The position numbers were made by a program, and so were the translations under genes. DNA of 32,321 bases, from the NCBI GenBank assembly GCA_947589485.1, contig CANQBK010000020.1, positions 1-32,321 on the forward strand, in the 5' to 3' direction. Every line of letters begins with the position of its first letter. The stretch's first letter is position 1. Of the stretch, positions 1 through 9,384 are shown piece after piece. Origin of the DNA: an uncultured Clostridia bacterium. Lineage in GTDB: Bacteria > Bacillota > Clostridia > Oscillospirales > Acutalibacteraceae. A model generated the notes under the pieces. It had not been told where the DNA came from and did not search any database. It saw nothing but the letters and a program-made list of their open reading frames with translations.

Positions 1-868
1 ACCCGTCTGAGCTCTCGTTGTGTTTGATAAATTGGTTATCAGTAAAAAGAGGAAGAAGAGAAACAATAGCAATAGACGGGAAAACAATATGCGGAAGTGG
101 GAATGAAAGGCATAGAGCCTATCACGTTATAAGTGCTTTTGTTGCAGAAACACAGCTGACACCGGGTGAGATAACCGTCGAAGAAAAATCAAACGAAATC
201 ATTGCAGTACCGGAATTGTTGGAACTTATTGATGTTGAAGGATGTATTGTGACGGCTGATGCGATGAGCTGTCAAAAAAAGATAGTAAAAAAGATAACAG
301 AAAAGGGTGCCGATTACACAATCGGATTAAAGCAGAATCAGCCGGCACTGTTTCAAGATACGAAAGATTACTTTGAAACTTTCTCAAAAGATGTTCAGGC
401 AATAACCCAATTTGATAAAGGAAACGGCAAAATAGAAAAACGTGAATATCGACTTTTGACCGGTATTGAATGGTTAGATCAGAAATCCGAATGGAGTGAA
501 CTAAAAGCACTTGGAATGGTCAGATCTACGGTAACAGAAAAAACTGAAACTCGTGAATACACAAAATATTTCATTACGTCATTAACTGATTTGAGCGAAT
601 TTGCTGATTCTGTAAGAAAGCATTGGTCTATCGAAAACCGGCTCCATTGGTGTTTAGATGTAATTTTTCACGAAGATGCTTCAAGAAAAAGAAAAGATAA
701 TTCCCCATTGAACTTTAATGTTTTGCGGAAGTTTGCATTAAAGCTTGCCTCTCAGGCTCAATTTGATCGTATGAGCAAAAAACGCATTATGTTTTCCGCT
801 GCTCTTAATCCTGATTTTCTTTTAAAAATCCTTTTTGATCCTTTAAAGTAAATGCTGTTGCCCTGGTT
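1..868 (+). mobile_element. ISAs1-family insertion sequence, right part
   Basis: The transposase gene plus the short downstream stretch at about 852-868 (GCTGTTGCCCTG), which is a plausible right inverted repeat. The left end lies outside the window, so neither the paired repeat nor a target duplication can be checked. The exact right boundary is approximate. The 270 bp between here and 1138 is AT-rich and shows nothing further that I recognise. Confidence 0.6.
3..851 (+). CDS. ISAs1 family transposase, 5'-truncated by window edge
   Basis: DDE transposase of the ISAs1 (H-repeat) family. The reading frame is open to the left edge (no stop from position 3), so the N-terminal region lies outside the window; the first internal start-like codon is TTG at 18. 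Visible family motifs are AIDGKT with the first catalytic Asp, VTADAM with the second Asp, and a C-terminal WSIENRLHW-LDV-F-EDA block carrying the catalytic Glu and the HW signature. The protein would cut and rejoin the IS ends. The C-terminus looks complete and ends at a TAA. A short sequence just after the stop (TGTTGCCCTGGTTGCC) resembles the right terminal repeat of such elements. Family assignment is confident; whether the whole copy is intact cannot be judged. Confidence 0.9.
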   Translation, partial: PSELSLCLINWLSVKRGRRETIAIDGKTICGSGNERHRAYHVISAFVAETQLTPGEITVEEKSNEIIAVPELLELIDVEGCIVTADAMSCQKKIVKKITEKGADYTIGLKQNQPALFQDTKDYFETFSKDVQAITQFDKGNGKIEKREYRLLTGIEWLDQKSEWSELKALGMVRSTVTEKTETREYTKYFITSLTDLSEFADSVRKHWSIENRLHWCLDVIFHEDASRKRKDNSPLNFNVLRKFALKLASQAQFDRMSKKRIMFSAALNPDFLLKILFDPLK

Positions 869-1137
869 GCCTTAGACTCTTATATATAAATCAATATGAA
901 AAATTGTATTCATATTTGAAATTTTCATGTATTGTAATGATTATCTTAATAAAAGATTGCTAAAAACAAAATCCCTAAAGTAGTTCGAATTATGTTAGGT
1001 TGTTTTTGTTTATATTTTAGTCAATATTTGTGATTGAAGTCGTTTTGCATATTTGGAGTTTGAACGTCAAATGACTCATAATAACAGTAGCATAACGTAT
1101 TTGATAATTTAGAGTTTAAAATAATTGAGGTGAGCTT

Positions 1138-1815
1138 ATGACAAAACTTACAGATGAAGATATAATGGGTGTTATAAATAATCAGCGTATTTTAGATAAC
1201 TTTTTATCATATGTTATGATTGGTTTGTGGGTAATATGTATTGGGTTTTGTATATTTGAAACAGTGGTTCGTATTTTAATGATAAGTAGAAAACGGAAAA
1301 ATTTAAAAGCTGTAGACAATGTCAGTTCGGAACCAATGAACAACGAAAGTTCTATTATAACCAAAAACGAATCTGATTCGAGTTCATTAGAACCTATTTT
1401 GCCTTGGCTTGGTGATCTGATTATCTTACTGTTGTCTTCAGCAATTGGCATTGCCGGGATACTTATAGTTATAAATAACAATCAGCCTGTTTCGTTCAGA
1501 ATTGAAGAAAAGTACGTAGCACAAGCTGACGTGTATTATTTTGAAAATAAAATAACCGATAATAACCATAATGATAAAAATGACTGGAACATAAAAATCC
1601 CAAAAGAACCTGATGTTTATTATTTTGTATTTGTATGTGAGAATAACAATTCACTTGAAAACATAAAGAAGTACAAAGTGGATGCTACTACATATTCAAG
1701 ATTTACTGAAAACTTTGAGGTGGCATATATCGCTATAAACAATAATAATCAATCAGTCATTTCTGCATGGAATAAAAGTGAGTATTTGTATGTAGGAAAA
1801 TTTCTTATCCCATAA
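1138..1815 (+). CDS. hypothetical membrane protein, two TM segments
   Basis: 225-residue protein of no family I recognise. A good ribosome-binding site (GAGGTGAG, around 1127-1134) precedes the ATG. Two hydrophobic segments are visible, at about residues 22-50 and about 95-118. They are separated by a short Ser/Asn/Glu-rich loop and preceded by a basic RKRK stretch after the first segment. The roughly 105-residue C-terminal part is polar, rich in Asn and aromatic residues, and would sit on one side of the membrane as a small soluble domain. Transcription seems independent of the ISAs1 upstream. The surface-protein gene follows 208 bp later on the same strand, and co-function is possible but unproven. 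It is probably a real gene because of its start signals and amino-acid composition. Confidence 0.7.
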   Translation: MTKLTDEDIMGVINNQRILDNFLSYVMIGLWVICIGFCIFETVVRILMISRKRKNLKAVDNVSSEPMNNESSIITKNESDSSSLEPILPWLGDLIILLLSSAIGIAGILIVINNNQPVSFRIEEKYVAQADVYYFENKITDNNHNDKNDWNIKIPKEPDVYYFVFVCENNNSLENIKKYKVDATTYSRFTENFEVAYIAINNNNQSVISAWNKSEYLYVGKFLIP

Positions 1816-2010
1816 AGGTATTATTTAAGATCTGCAAATCAATAAATGAATGATTTATGTAATGAAATATTTATTATGCTTGTAAATAAACTTCTATATT
1901 AAACTAAAATATAATTTGAGCTTGAAAGAAGGTGATGCTGCTAAAATAACTATTTGAAGGGAGGAAATGCTGAAAACTCGATATTTTTAGGATGTATAAT
2001 CAATTTTAAG

Positions 2011-2017
2011 AGAGGAG
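2011..2017 (+). promoter_or_regulatory. ribosome-binding site fixing the start at 2024
   Basis: AGAGGAG lies 6 bp before the ATG at 2024 and decides between this start and the Met eight codons later (MKKVL), which would also give a signal peptide. The 208 bp upstream also contains a second strong GGGAGG in front of a 7-codon ORF (MLKTRYF). This could be a leader peptide or chance. Confidence 0.6.
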
Positions 2018-2023
2018 AATAAT

Positions 2024-5000
2024 ATGCAAAGTAAAAATGCTTTTATGAAAAAGGTGCTTGCCGTTGCTTTAACTTCATGTGTAACAATTGGAGGATTGGG
2101 TATAGCTATCCCTAACTCAACTGTATATGCAAAAGATGACTTATCCACAGTTACAGTAGAAGAAGATTCAATGAGCAACGAGTACATTAAACTGGTAACT
2201 GATGAAAATGGCAGATTTGTTCTTGGAACAACTGGAGGTGATCTTTCGAAAGACACAGACAACAACAAAAAGTTGTTATATGGTTTTCCAGATTATGTTG
2301 AAACCTCATTTACCACAATAAGAATAGATGGAAAATCCTATATCTACGGTGAAAATGGACTGGAAACCTCCCCTACCTTTAATGCCGATGAAAAATCGTG
2401 TGTATCGACACAGATTATCAACAATATCGAAATAACACAGACTTTATCTTTTGTAAATAATGTCTCAACTGATAAAGAAGATGTTATGGAAATAAAGTAT
2501 GTCGTAAAAAACAATGACAGCATATCGCATAATATTGGTACGAGAATAATGTTGGACACTATGCTTGGCAACAATGATGATGCTCCATTTCGAGTTCAAG
2601 GTACAGGAAGTGTCACAACGGAAACGGAATTTATGGGAGATGATATTCCGCAATATTGGCAGGCTTTCGATAGTTTGACTGAGCCAACAGTTGTATCTCA
2701 AGGTACATTTGTAAGGGGTAACGATTTAAAACCAGACAAAGTTCAATTTGCACATTGGGGTGCAGGAGGTTGGTTTGGAACCCCGGGCGTAGCTGAAACA
2801 CCGTGGGATTATCAAATTACTGATGGAAAAAGCAACGATGACAGTGCTGTTACGGTTACATGGAATGAAACAGAGTTAACTTCTGGTGAAAGCCGTACAT
2901 ACAAAACCTATTATGGACTTAGTGAACTGACACAGGACAATACTCCGCCTTTGGCTCTTAGTGTTTATAGTGACAATACAGCTGTCCCATATTATAGTTT
3001 GGAAAAGCTAAAATATGTATTTGAGGCTATTTCAATTACAGCTTATATAGAAAACATAAGTGATGTACAAGCTAAGAATGCATATTTGAGAATCGAATTA
3101 CCAGAAGGAATGAATTTGGTTCAAACTCCAGACGGACAAATATATCCTAATTATAATCAAGCAGAGTTCAGATATGAAGTTTTGGATGTGGAAGATATAA
3201 AACAACATAGTTGGACGATTCAAATATCCGATGATATTGTTGCAGGCACATATTCAATTAAGGTAGTATGTGGTGCTGATGATATGGAAGAAAAAACAAT
3301 TCAAAGGTTTATTAACATTCCTGAAAGGGAAAATGTCCAAGATAACAGAATTCGTTGGGGCGAAGAAAAAAAGAATTGGGGAAAGCCAACTGGAGAATGG
3401 ACTGGAATGGATAACCTTGGGTTTATTAATAGTCATCCGTATTTTGATCGTGAGGGTTATGACAAACAAACTTATAGAATATCAGATCATTATTTTAACT
3501 TACTCACTAAGAATATGAGCAATACAGTTTATAATTATTTGCAGAAGCAACGCACTAATGAATGGGACGGTTCGTGTTATGGAATGAGTGATGTTGTTTC
3601 ATTGATGAGAACAGGATACCTTCATCCTTCATACTGGGAAAGCAATGTCTCGATGACTCACTCATTAAGCGATCCGAATAAAAGTGAAAATGTTGAAAGT
3701 TTAATAAGCTTTTACCACCTGTCTCAATATTTACCAGATATACAGGACATAGAGAGTAACTATGATGCTATATGGGAGTCTGATACATTAAAATCAGATG
3801 ATTCATCTGTATTAAAAAATGTTGTATCTGAAGCACAAAGAGTTAAAAATGGTGGCATGCCTGTACAGCTGACTTTTTTCTGGTACAAATATGTACACGA
3901 AAATGAGAAAAATAATCCGATTAAGTTAAGCAATCAAACATCAATTGATGATTACAAAAAGCTTATCGCTGATGATTCATGGATGAATAATAAAGGGATT
4001 ACCAAAGAGTTTAAATCCAAAAATATTATTCTGGAAGACGATTGTGTGTATATATTAATAAACGGTAAGAAATGCAAAGTGGATATGCTTGATGAAGATA
4101 CCTTAATGCTTGATGAAGGTGAAAAGATCAACATTAATGGAGAAGTGTTGAAATTAGTAAACACATATCAAAGAGTTTCTGGTGTTGGTCATGCTGTAAT
4201 AGCTTATGATGTTGATGGTCCCGAAACAGCCGAGAATGGAAAAACGTATCGTTACAGAGTTTCAATATGTGATCCGAATGCATCTAAATGGACATATCTT
4301 TATATATCAGAGGATTATTCTGATTGGTACTATTTGAATATGAGTCTGACTTCCGAAAAAAATGCTACTCATAATGTTGCAACAGATGCAAATGGTGTTG
4401 AACAAAAAGTTATGGTCATGGCAAATTCCGATATAGGAACACTGGACATTGTAAATGCAGAAACTGGAGAAGATAGAAGTGTTTTGAAGAATTATAACCA
4501 AAACTTTATTTCTTCTTATCAAACTTCTGTTGCTGATATAACATCATCAAGCAATAAAAAAGCACAAATAAATGGTTTTTCATCTGAGGGTGATTTAGAC
4601 ATTGTTGTGTTACCTTCATTATCTGAAACAGCAGATGGAACTGGAAATGAATTTAACAGATTTATTCTTCCGGACAATAATGAAGATAGTTATACCATTA
4701 CGCCACAAATGGAAAATGGAATAATTGATTCAACAGGAACATTTATTAATTATATGGTTGGGGCAAAAACATCTTCCGGAAAATCAGCAACATTTGACCC
4801 AAAAGGTAAAGTTTCTCTTGAAGGTAATAACAGTGATTATCAGCTTGAAGCCACTTACAATGATAATTTGAGTAATTTGCCTTGGTTTACGCTTATAGTA
4901 AACGGCAATTCGGCAAATAACTCCTCCCTTGAAGTTGTATCAGATGGTATGATACTTACAAGTGATAATCTAAAAGATGTGAAGACAACAGCCAACAACA

Positions 5001-5419
5001 GAAATAATGAAGTTTCACTGAATTTCAGCACAGATAAAGATTCTGTAAAATTCATGGCTGTTGATAACGGTACTCTTGGTGCGTATATTGATAACGATGG
5101 TGATGGTGTGTATGAAACATTGATATCTGATAGTAACGGTGGCAGTGATGAGCCGAGTGATGATCCAAGTGACGAGCCCAGCGATAACCCAAGCAGTCAG
5201 CCAAGTGATGAACCTAGCAATGACCCAAGCAGTCAGCCAAGTGATGAACCTAGCAATGACCCAAGTGTCGAGCCAAGTAACAACCCAACTATAAATCCAA
5301 ACAATAACTCGCCTGCAACTGGTGATAGTAATCCTGCGATTTTTATGGTTGTTTTGTTTGTAGTTTCATCTTCTGCAATGGTATTCTGTCTTAGGTATCG
5401 TAAAAGAAAAACAAAATGA
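2024..5419 (+). CDS. sortase-anchored surface protein, possible cysteine-peptidase-like domain
   Basis: 1131-residue secreted protein. The N-terminus is a classical signal peptide (KK then a hydrophobic run, cleavage near VYA-KD, about residue 37). The C-terminus is a cell-wall sorting signal: SPATG at about 1096-1100 (an LPXTG variant), a hydrophobic stretch, then RYRKRKTK. Before it lies a PSDEPS/PSNDPS wall-spanning linker. The first half (about 45-430) is beta-rich by composition. A central region contains WDGSCYGMS with Cys518, GHAVIAYDV with His723, and CDPNAS with Asp750/Asn752. That order and spacing resemble a papain-like Cys/His/Asp(Asn) site, which is inference. An EF-hand-like DNDGDGVYE loop precedes the linker. 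No sortase gene is in the window. The protein probably acts at the cell surface as an adhesin or hydrolase. I do not recognise a named family. Confidence 0.75.
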   Translation: MQSKNAFMKKVLAVALTSCVTIGGLGIAIPNSTVYAKDDLSTVTVEEDSMSNEYIKLVTDENGRFVLGTTGGDLSKDTDNNKKLLYGFPDYVETSFTTIRIDGKSYIYGENGLETSPTFNADEKSCVSTQIINNIEITQTLSFVNNVSTDKEDVMEIKYVVKNNDSISHNIGTRIMLDTMLGNNDDAPFRVQGTGSVTTETEFMGDDIPQYWQAFDSLTEPTVVSQGTFVRGNDLKPDKVQFAHWGAGGWFGTPGVAETPWDYQITDGKSNDDSAVTVTWNETELTSGESRTYKTYYGLSELTQDNTPPLALSVYSDNTAVPYYSLEKLKYVFEAISITAYIENISDVQAKNAYLRIELPEGMNLVQTPDGQIYPNYNQAEFRYEVLDVEDIKQHSWTIQISDDIVAGTYSIKVVCGADDMEEKTIQRFINIPERENVQDNRIRWGEEKKNWGKPTGEWTGMDNLGFINSHPYFDREGYDKQTYRISDHYFNLLTKNMSNTVYNYLQKQRTNEWDGSCYGMSDVVSLMRTGYLHPSYWESNVSMTHSLSDPNKSENVESLISFYHLSQYLPDIQDIESNYDAIWESDTLKSDDSSVLKNVVSEAQRVKNGGMPVQLTFFWYKYVHENEKNNPIKLSNQTSIDDYKKLIADDSWMNNKGITKEFKSKNIILEDDCVYILINGKKCKVDMLDEDTLMLDEGEKININGEVLKLVNTYQRVSGVGHAVIAYDVDGPETAENGKTYRYRVSICDPNASKWTYLYISEDYSDWYYLNMSLTSEKNATHNVATDANGVEQKVMVMANSDIGTLDIVNAETGEDRSVLKNYNQNFISSYQTSVADITSSSNKKAQINGFSSEGDLDIVVLPSLSETADGTGNEFNRFILPDNNEDSYTITPQMENGIIDSTGTFINYMVGAKTSSGKSATFDPKGKVSLEGNNSDYQLEATYNDNLSNLPWFTLIVNGNSANNSSLEVVSDGMILTSDNLKDVKTTANNRNNEVSLNFSTDKDSVKFMAVDNGTLGAYIDNDGDGVYETLISDSNGGSDEPSDDPSDEPSDNPSSQPSDEPSNDPSSQPSDEPSNDPSVEPSNNPTINPNNNSPATGDSNPAIFMVVLFVVSSSAMVFCLRYRKRKTK
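5191..5262 (+). repeat. 36-bp direct tandem repeat coding the Pro/Ser/Asp wall linker
   Basis: Two exact 36-bp copies (5191-5226 and 5227-5262) encode 12-residue units of the PS(D/N)(E/D) type inside the surface-protein linker. Degenerate copies flank them. Such tracts can change length by slippage, altering how far the surface domain extends from the wall. Confidence 0.85.
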
Positions 5420-5450
5420 TCTATCAAATAATTGAGAAACCGTAATTCAT

Positions 5451-5494
5451 TCGCAGATATTCACTCTTTTAGGGATTGAGTATCTGCGATTTTA
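5451..5494 (+). terminator. candidate terminator after the surface protein
   Basis: Perfect 9-bp inverted repeat TCGCAGATA (5451-5459) and TATCTGCGA (5481-5489), followed by TTTTA, 31 bp after the stop codon. The loop is long (21 nt) with an extra possible CTC/GAG pairing. The position and T run fit an intrinsic terminator of modest strength. Confidence 0.6.
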
Positions 5495-5501
5495 TGCTAT
5501 A

Positions 5502-5596
5502 ATGAATTTGGATATATTCCCCCGAACGCCGACATCCATATCGAGGTATCGAGCCATGTGGAGATGGTGGTATTTATGTCACGTCAGAATCCTTAA
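5502..5596 (+). pseudogene. relic of an RlmD/RumA-like methyltransferase 3' end (copy A)
   Basis: The frame from 5502 reads L-D-I-F-P-R-T-P. After a frame shift the sequence reads V-S-S-H-V-E-M-V-V-F-M-S-R and stops at 5594. Together these match the C-terminal signature of RlmD/RumA-type 23S rRNA 5-methyluridine methyltransferases, (V)DMFPRTxHVExVVLMSR, as I know it. Nothing of the catalytic part is present. The relic continues with poorly preserved sequence to about 5745, ending in a frame reading VSDIDAEVLKLW. The restriction module starts at 5883. A diverged second copy lies after that module (8644-8919). The match is short, so homology is likely but not certain. Confidence 0.5.
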
Positions 5597-5882
5597 AAAT
5601 AAAAGACTTTTGGTAACATCAAAATGGGACACTCGACCCAAAGTGTGTTTTATCGTAAGAAGAAACATATAAATTATAACTATACAAAACAGGTTGAGTT
5701 AGTGATATTGATGCCGAAGTATTAAAACTATGGATTGGATGTCAGTAAAGCATATACTTTAGAAAATCACATAATAATAATTCATGAGTTTAAATAGTGA
5801 ATCAAAAAAATTAGTATTCAATAATGACCGTTAGATAAATATGGGCAAGTATTGAGAAAACACACGGTTGGAGGAATAAAAC

Positions 5883-7307
5883 ATGGAGCTAAATGAATTT
5901 ATTGATAAGGTCAAGAGTCAAAGTGAAAGGTTCGGATTTTGTTTTGAATCTCAAACAAGAAAAACAAAGAACGCAGTATGGCGGAAAAATATCCATCCAG
6001 AGAAAGAAGAGGACTTCAGGAAGGGGGCTTATTTTGGCCTGGTAAATGCTGATGAAGAACCAACAGGAGCATACAGCGATTTTAGTTTGGTTATCTTTCC
6101 AAATGCTGAGTGTTCCCATTTTGTTATCGCCCTGGGTGTTGGTTCTTTAGGATTCAACAAAGATTTTACTGTTGCCACTTTACCGTGGCTAAGACGATCA
6201 TTTTCTAGGCTCAGAGATGACAAATTCGCAGGAAAACAATTCTTTAAGGTTGATTTTTCTGATATTGAATCACCATCCGCTATTTTAAATTACATGGAAA
6301 ACATAGAAGATTTGAGAGAGGTAATTAACAAATATTCTAAGGTTCTTTCTGCTTGCCAGATTATTGAAGTTGCAAAATACTCTGAAGAAGAAGTATATGG
6401 CATTGTTTGGCAATGGCTAGCAAGCTATGCAGCTTTTAGAGAAGTTGGAAATAATAAGGCGCAAAGAAATGAGATTAGAAAATATTTACCTCGTGCAAAA
6501 GACTTAGACGATTATTCTGAGGGCGCCATTTACAAACAGTTACTTGAGGAGCGATTCATCGTTCTTCAGGGAGCTCCTGGAACGGGCAAAACTTGGACTG
6601 CAAATAAAATTGCTAAACAGCATTTTAGTGGTAGTGAAGGAAAGACCTTTTTCGAGCAGTTTCATGCGGAAACTACATATTCAGATTTTGTTTATGGAAT
6701 TAAGCCAAAAACTGATGGGAAAGGGTTGTTATATGAAGAGCATTATGGGATTCTTATAGATGCAATAGACTATGCAACTTCGGGCAAGCCCACATTATTA
6801 ATTATAGATGAAATTAACAGGGCAAATCTAGCAAGTGTTCTTGGCCCGGTTTTCTATCTGTTTGAGAAAAATGCTGGTGAAAGGTCTAATTATATAAAGA
6901 TCGGAACTAAAAAAATAACGAAATTACCAGATACCCTATATGTAATAGCTACGATGAACACTGCTGACCGCAGTTTGGCGGTCGTTGATTTTGCGCTTAG
7001 ACGAAGATTTTCATGGGTTACATTACGACCTCATGTAATAGAGGCACAAAAAGGGCAAATATTTATGAATAACGAGTTTGAACGTTTTTCAGATTTATTC
7101 AGCAGATACGCTTCTAGTGAAGAGCTAAATTTGCAACCAGGCCAGTCATACTTTATCGCTGAAAACGCGGAAGCATGGAACCAAAGGTTAAGATATGAGT
7201 TGGTTCCTTTGATGAAAGAGTATTTTAATGAAGGATACTTAAAAAATGCAATTTCCGAGTTCAGCGACTACGTCTATGACAAATTAAGGGTTGATTTATA
7301 TGAATAA
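5883..7307 (+). CDS. mcrB: McrB-like AAA+ GTPase subunit of a type IV restriction system
   Basis: 474-residue motor subunit that would translocate DNA by GTP hydrolysis and activate the McrC-like nuclease encoded next. The N-terminal part (about 1-130) looks like the MrcB N-terminal/DUF3578 domain, which is thought to recognise DNA. The AAA+ core has Walker A GAPGTGKT at 230-237, Walker B LLIIDEIN with Asp309-Glu310, the McrB signature MNTADRS at 358-364 and an arginine-rich RRRF at 373-376. The start is fixed by TTGGAGGAA just upstream of the ATG at 5883. The 3' end overlaps the next gene by 8 bp, so the two form one operon with likely coupled translation. McrB proteins with this signature use GTP. 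The target modification cannot be told from sequence. Confidence 0.9.
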   Translation: MELNEFIDKVKSQSERFGFCFESQTRKTKNAVWRKNIHPEKEEDFRKGAYFGLVNADEEPTGAYSDFSLVIFPNAECSHFVIALGVGSLGFNKDFTVATLPWLRRSFSRLRDDKFAGKQFFKVDFSDIESPSAILNYMENIEDLREVINKYSKVLSACQIIEVAKYSEEEVYGIVWQWLASYAAFREVGNNKAQRNEIRKYLPRAKDLDDYSEGAIYKQLLEERFIVLQGAPGTGKTWTANKIAKQHFSGSEGKTFFEQFHAETTYSDFVYGIKPKTDGKGLLYEEHYGILIDAIDYATSGKPTLLIIDEINRANLASVLGPVFYLFEKNAGERSNYIKIGTKKITKLPDTLYVIATMNTADRSLAVVDFALRRRFSWVTLRPHVIEAQKGQIFMNNEFERFSDLFSRYASSEELNLQPGQSYFIAENAEAWNQRLRYELVPLMKEYFNEGYLKNAISEFSDYVYDKLRVDLYE

Positions 7308-8613
7308 TAATGCGATTTTGACACTACAGGTTCTTAATAGCAATACTTTTACAATGGATAAGCTGAAAAATTTTTTATCTGGAGACAAACGAAAATTCGA
7401 GAGGGATATTCAAAAACTTATAGGCTTAAACAAAAAAGCTTTTGATTACTTGAAAATAGATGCTCGTGGACAATATGACGATAGCTTTAATTTTTCTCTT
7501 TGTTTAAAATCATCGGAATATTCTGGAGTAGTACCAATTCGCTCTGCTGGAACTGGGCTAATATGTGGCTATTTGAAGGTAGTGGGACGCTATGGTGAAG
7601 ATATAGCTGGAGTATTGCCGCTTCTGAAAGGTGAAGACTTTACTCCCAATTTTGATAACACAATGTTGATTGGACCTGACATGTCTGTGGCTCCACCCAA
7701 ATACATAGAATGCGCAAAATATGTGGATAAGTATGTGCAAGCGGATCGGTTTCATTGGCAGAAATTTTCAAATAAAAAAATCACTCAGACAAAGCCAAGA
7801 AATACAGATTGGGTGACGTATTCCCTAAAATCATATAATCCGAACAACGTTTTTAAATATCCAAATAGCATTAATGAATTAACTACAGAGCATTCTGAAT
7901 GGGCTGCGCTAAAATATGTGTTATCACTTGCGACTTCAGAATTAAGAGCAAGTACAACGCCGAAATCAATTAAATTGCATTATGCGGATATTATCAAACG
8001 CCTTGAACATACATACTTTAGAGACGATTTGCAAATAATCGATCATATAAATGTTCACTCCTCTGATCCAATAATTATTAAAGAACTGAAAGCCACAGCA
8101 AATCTGATTCTTAAGAATACATCAGATATTCGTTGCGCTTGGAGGGTTGATTACTCGCGTTTCTTTGAATGTTATGTTCAATACATCTTTGCACAGTTAG
8201 CATATAAAAGGGGCGCGCGAGTTTTTAATAATCCCCATTTTGGAATCAGCGGCCAAAAACCGGCTTGGGCTTTAAAATACCTGGAACCAGATTTGGTGAT
8301 GATTAAAGACAGTGAACAGGTGGTCGTAGAGGCAAAATACAAGTCTCATATGTATAACTGTGATAGTAATTCTACTGAGTTACATGACGCTTTTAGAGAG
8401 GATTTTCATCAAGTACTTGCTTATTCCTCGTTTAATTCTGTACAACAAAAAAGAACGATTATTGCGTATCCTTATAAAGAGTTTAAATATTATGTTACAA
8501 CCGTGCACAGCAGTTTGAATGAATGTGAAAATAAAGCATTTCTTATAGGCCTACCGATATCCAAAGCAGCTATTATTAATGTCGTAGACTCATTGAATAA
8601 GATACTTTATTAG
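7300..8613 (+). CDS. mcrC: McrC-like PD-(D/E)XK nuclease subunit
   Basis: 437-residue partner of the McrB-like protein. The ATG at 7300 lies inside the end of the upstream gene, giving an 8-bp overlap. An in-frame TTG at 7291 would add three residues and is less likely. The N-terminal two-thirds resembles the DUF2357/McrC-type scaffold that docks on the AAA+ ring. The C-terminal part carries a clear PD-(D/E)XK nuclease: EPDLVM with Asp at about residue 331, VVVEAKYK with Glu about 344 and Lys about 346, and the downstream DFHQVLAYSSF helix seen in this group. All metal-binding residues expected for cleavage are present, so the enzyme looks active. The pair likely restricts modified foreign DNA. 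The gene ends within a candidate inverted repeat and the methyltransferase relic B. Confidence 0.85.
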   Translation: MNNNAILTLQVLNSNTFTMDKLKNFLSGDKRKFERDIQKLIGLNKKAFDYLKIDARGQYDDSFNFSLCLKSSEYSGVVPIRSAGTGLICGYLKVVGRYGEDIAGVLPLLKGEDFTPNFDNTMLIGPDMSVAPPKYIECAKYVDKYVQADRFHWQKFSNKKITQTKPRNTDWVTYSLKSYNPNNVFKYPNSINELTTEHSEWAALKYVLSLATSELRASTTPKSIKLHYADIIKRLEHTYFRDDLQIIDHINVHSSDPIIIKELKATANLILKNTSDIRCAWRVDYSRFFECYVQYIFAQLAYKRGARVFNNPHFGISGQKPAWALKYLEPDLVMIKDSEQVVVEAKYKSHMYNCDSNSTELHDAFREDFHQVLAYSSFNSVQQKRTIIAYPYKEFKYYVTTVHSSLNECENKAFLIGLPISKAAIINVVDSLNKILY

Positions 8614-8614
8614 A

Positions 8615-8646
8615 AAAACGTATTCTTGTTAACTTTATTACGTTTT
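8615..8646 (+). terminator. weak candidate terminator after mcrC
   Basis: AAAACGTA (8615-8622) pairs with TACGTTTT (8639-8646), and the T run lies within the right arm. AT-rich and weak. It overlaps the start of relic B, so it may be fortuitous. Confidence 0.35.
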
Positions 8647-8919
8647 GATATGTTTCCTATAGCTACTAGAACCCATAATATCAAAATAGTCGTATCAAGC
8701 CACGTGTAGATGGTGATATTGATGTCACATACTCTTACTGAACACGAAAAATACAGCGAATAACTTCATAAATCGCAGCGTTTCAGATATTATGAGCGAA
8801 TATAGCGAGCAGCATGATGAGTGGCGCGGATGCTGTAGGAACATATCAGCCGATTTTTTCGTGGGGTTAAGTGTCCGATTTAGATTTAGATTTAGATATT
8901 GAAGTATTGAGGCTGTGAT
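8644..8919 (+). pseudogene. relic of an RlmD/RumA-like methyltransferase 3' end (copy B)
   Basis: The frame from 8644 reads F-D-M-F-P, then V-V-S-S-H-V, a TAG at 8707, then M-V-I-L-M-S. This is the same C-terminal methyltransferase signature as copy A at 5502-5596. The stretch GTATC-AAGCCA... at 8691-8727 aligns base for base with 5545-5581 apart from scattered transitions. Further on, 8872-8919 reads VSDLDLDLD then IEVLRL and stops, matching VSDIDAEVLKLW of copy A. The two relics lie in the same orientation on either side of the restriction operon. The DNA between 8764 and 8870 shows no other recognisable content. Confidence 0.5.
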
Positions 8920-8958
8920 TTAGATAACAAATAAATAATAAAATAAGAAACAGAAACA

Positions 8959-9349
8959 TTGAATTTTACGGAGAAATTTCAAATTGAATTAAAAGAAAAT
9001 TTATTAAAATATATGAAAAATAGAATTTCAGATAAGTCCGGTTTGGAAGATATTGTAAATGTATTTGAATAGATGTGTAATATACCGACTGAAGAAGATA
9101 TAATTCTATTTGAAACAGGGACTTATTCTTTTACGGGTAAACCGATGTTTTACTTTTCTTTAGTTAGACAATTCCCTGATGATGAGAAAGAATATTATCA
9201 AATTCATGTGGATGTGTTATATTCACCTATATTAAGAAAATGAAGATTTTGAAGAAAATATATTTAATTATATTAAAAAATCGTCGAAATTTGATTTCTG
9301 TAAGGATAAAAAGTTTTGTAAAGTAGATATATATTTAGATGAAACCTAA
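8959..9349 (+). pseudogene. broken small gene of unknown function
   Basis: One conceptual protein of about 130 residues is interrupted twice. From a TTG-type start at 8959 the frame runs to a TAG at 9070, continues in the same frame from an ATG at 9073 to a TGA at 9241, then resumes one base later in the next frame to a TAA at 9347. The composition (Glu/Asp/Tyr/Phe-rich, soluble, with FETGTYSFTGKPMFYF) resembles small accessory proteins often found beside toxins. I recognise no family. Both interruptions look like decay. The next gene follows at once, which fits a row of former immunity or accessory genes. Confidence 0.45.
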
Positions 9350-9384
9350 AGTACAAATCTTCAGTTTAATGAAGCAAAAGATTC

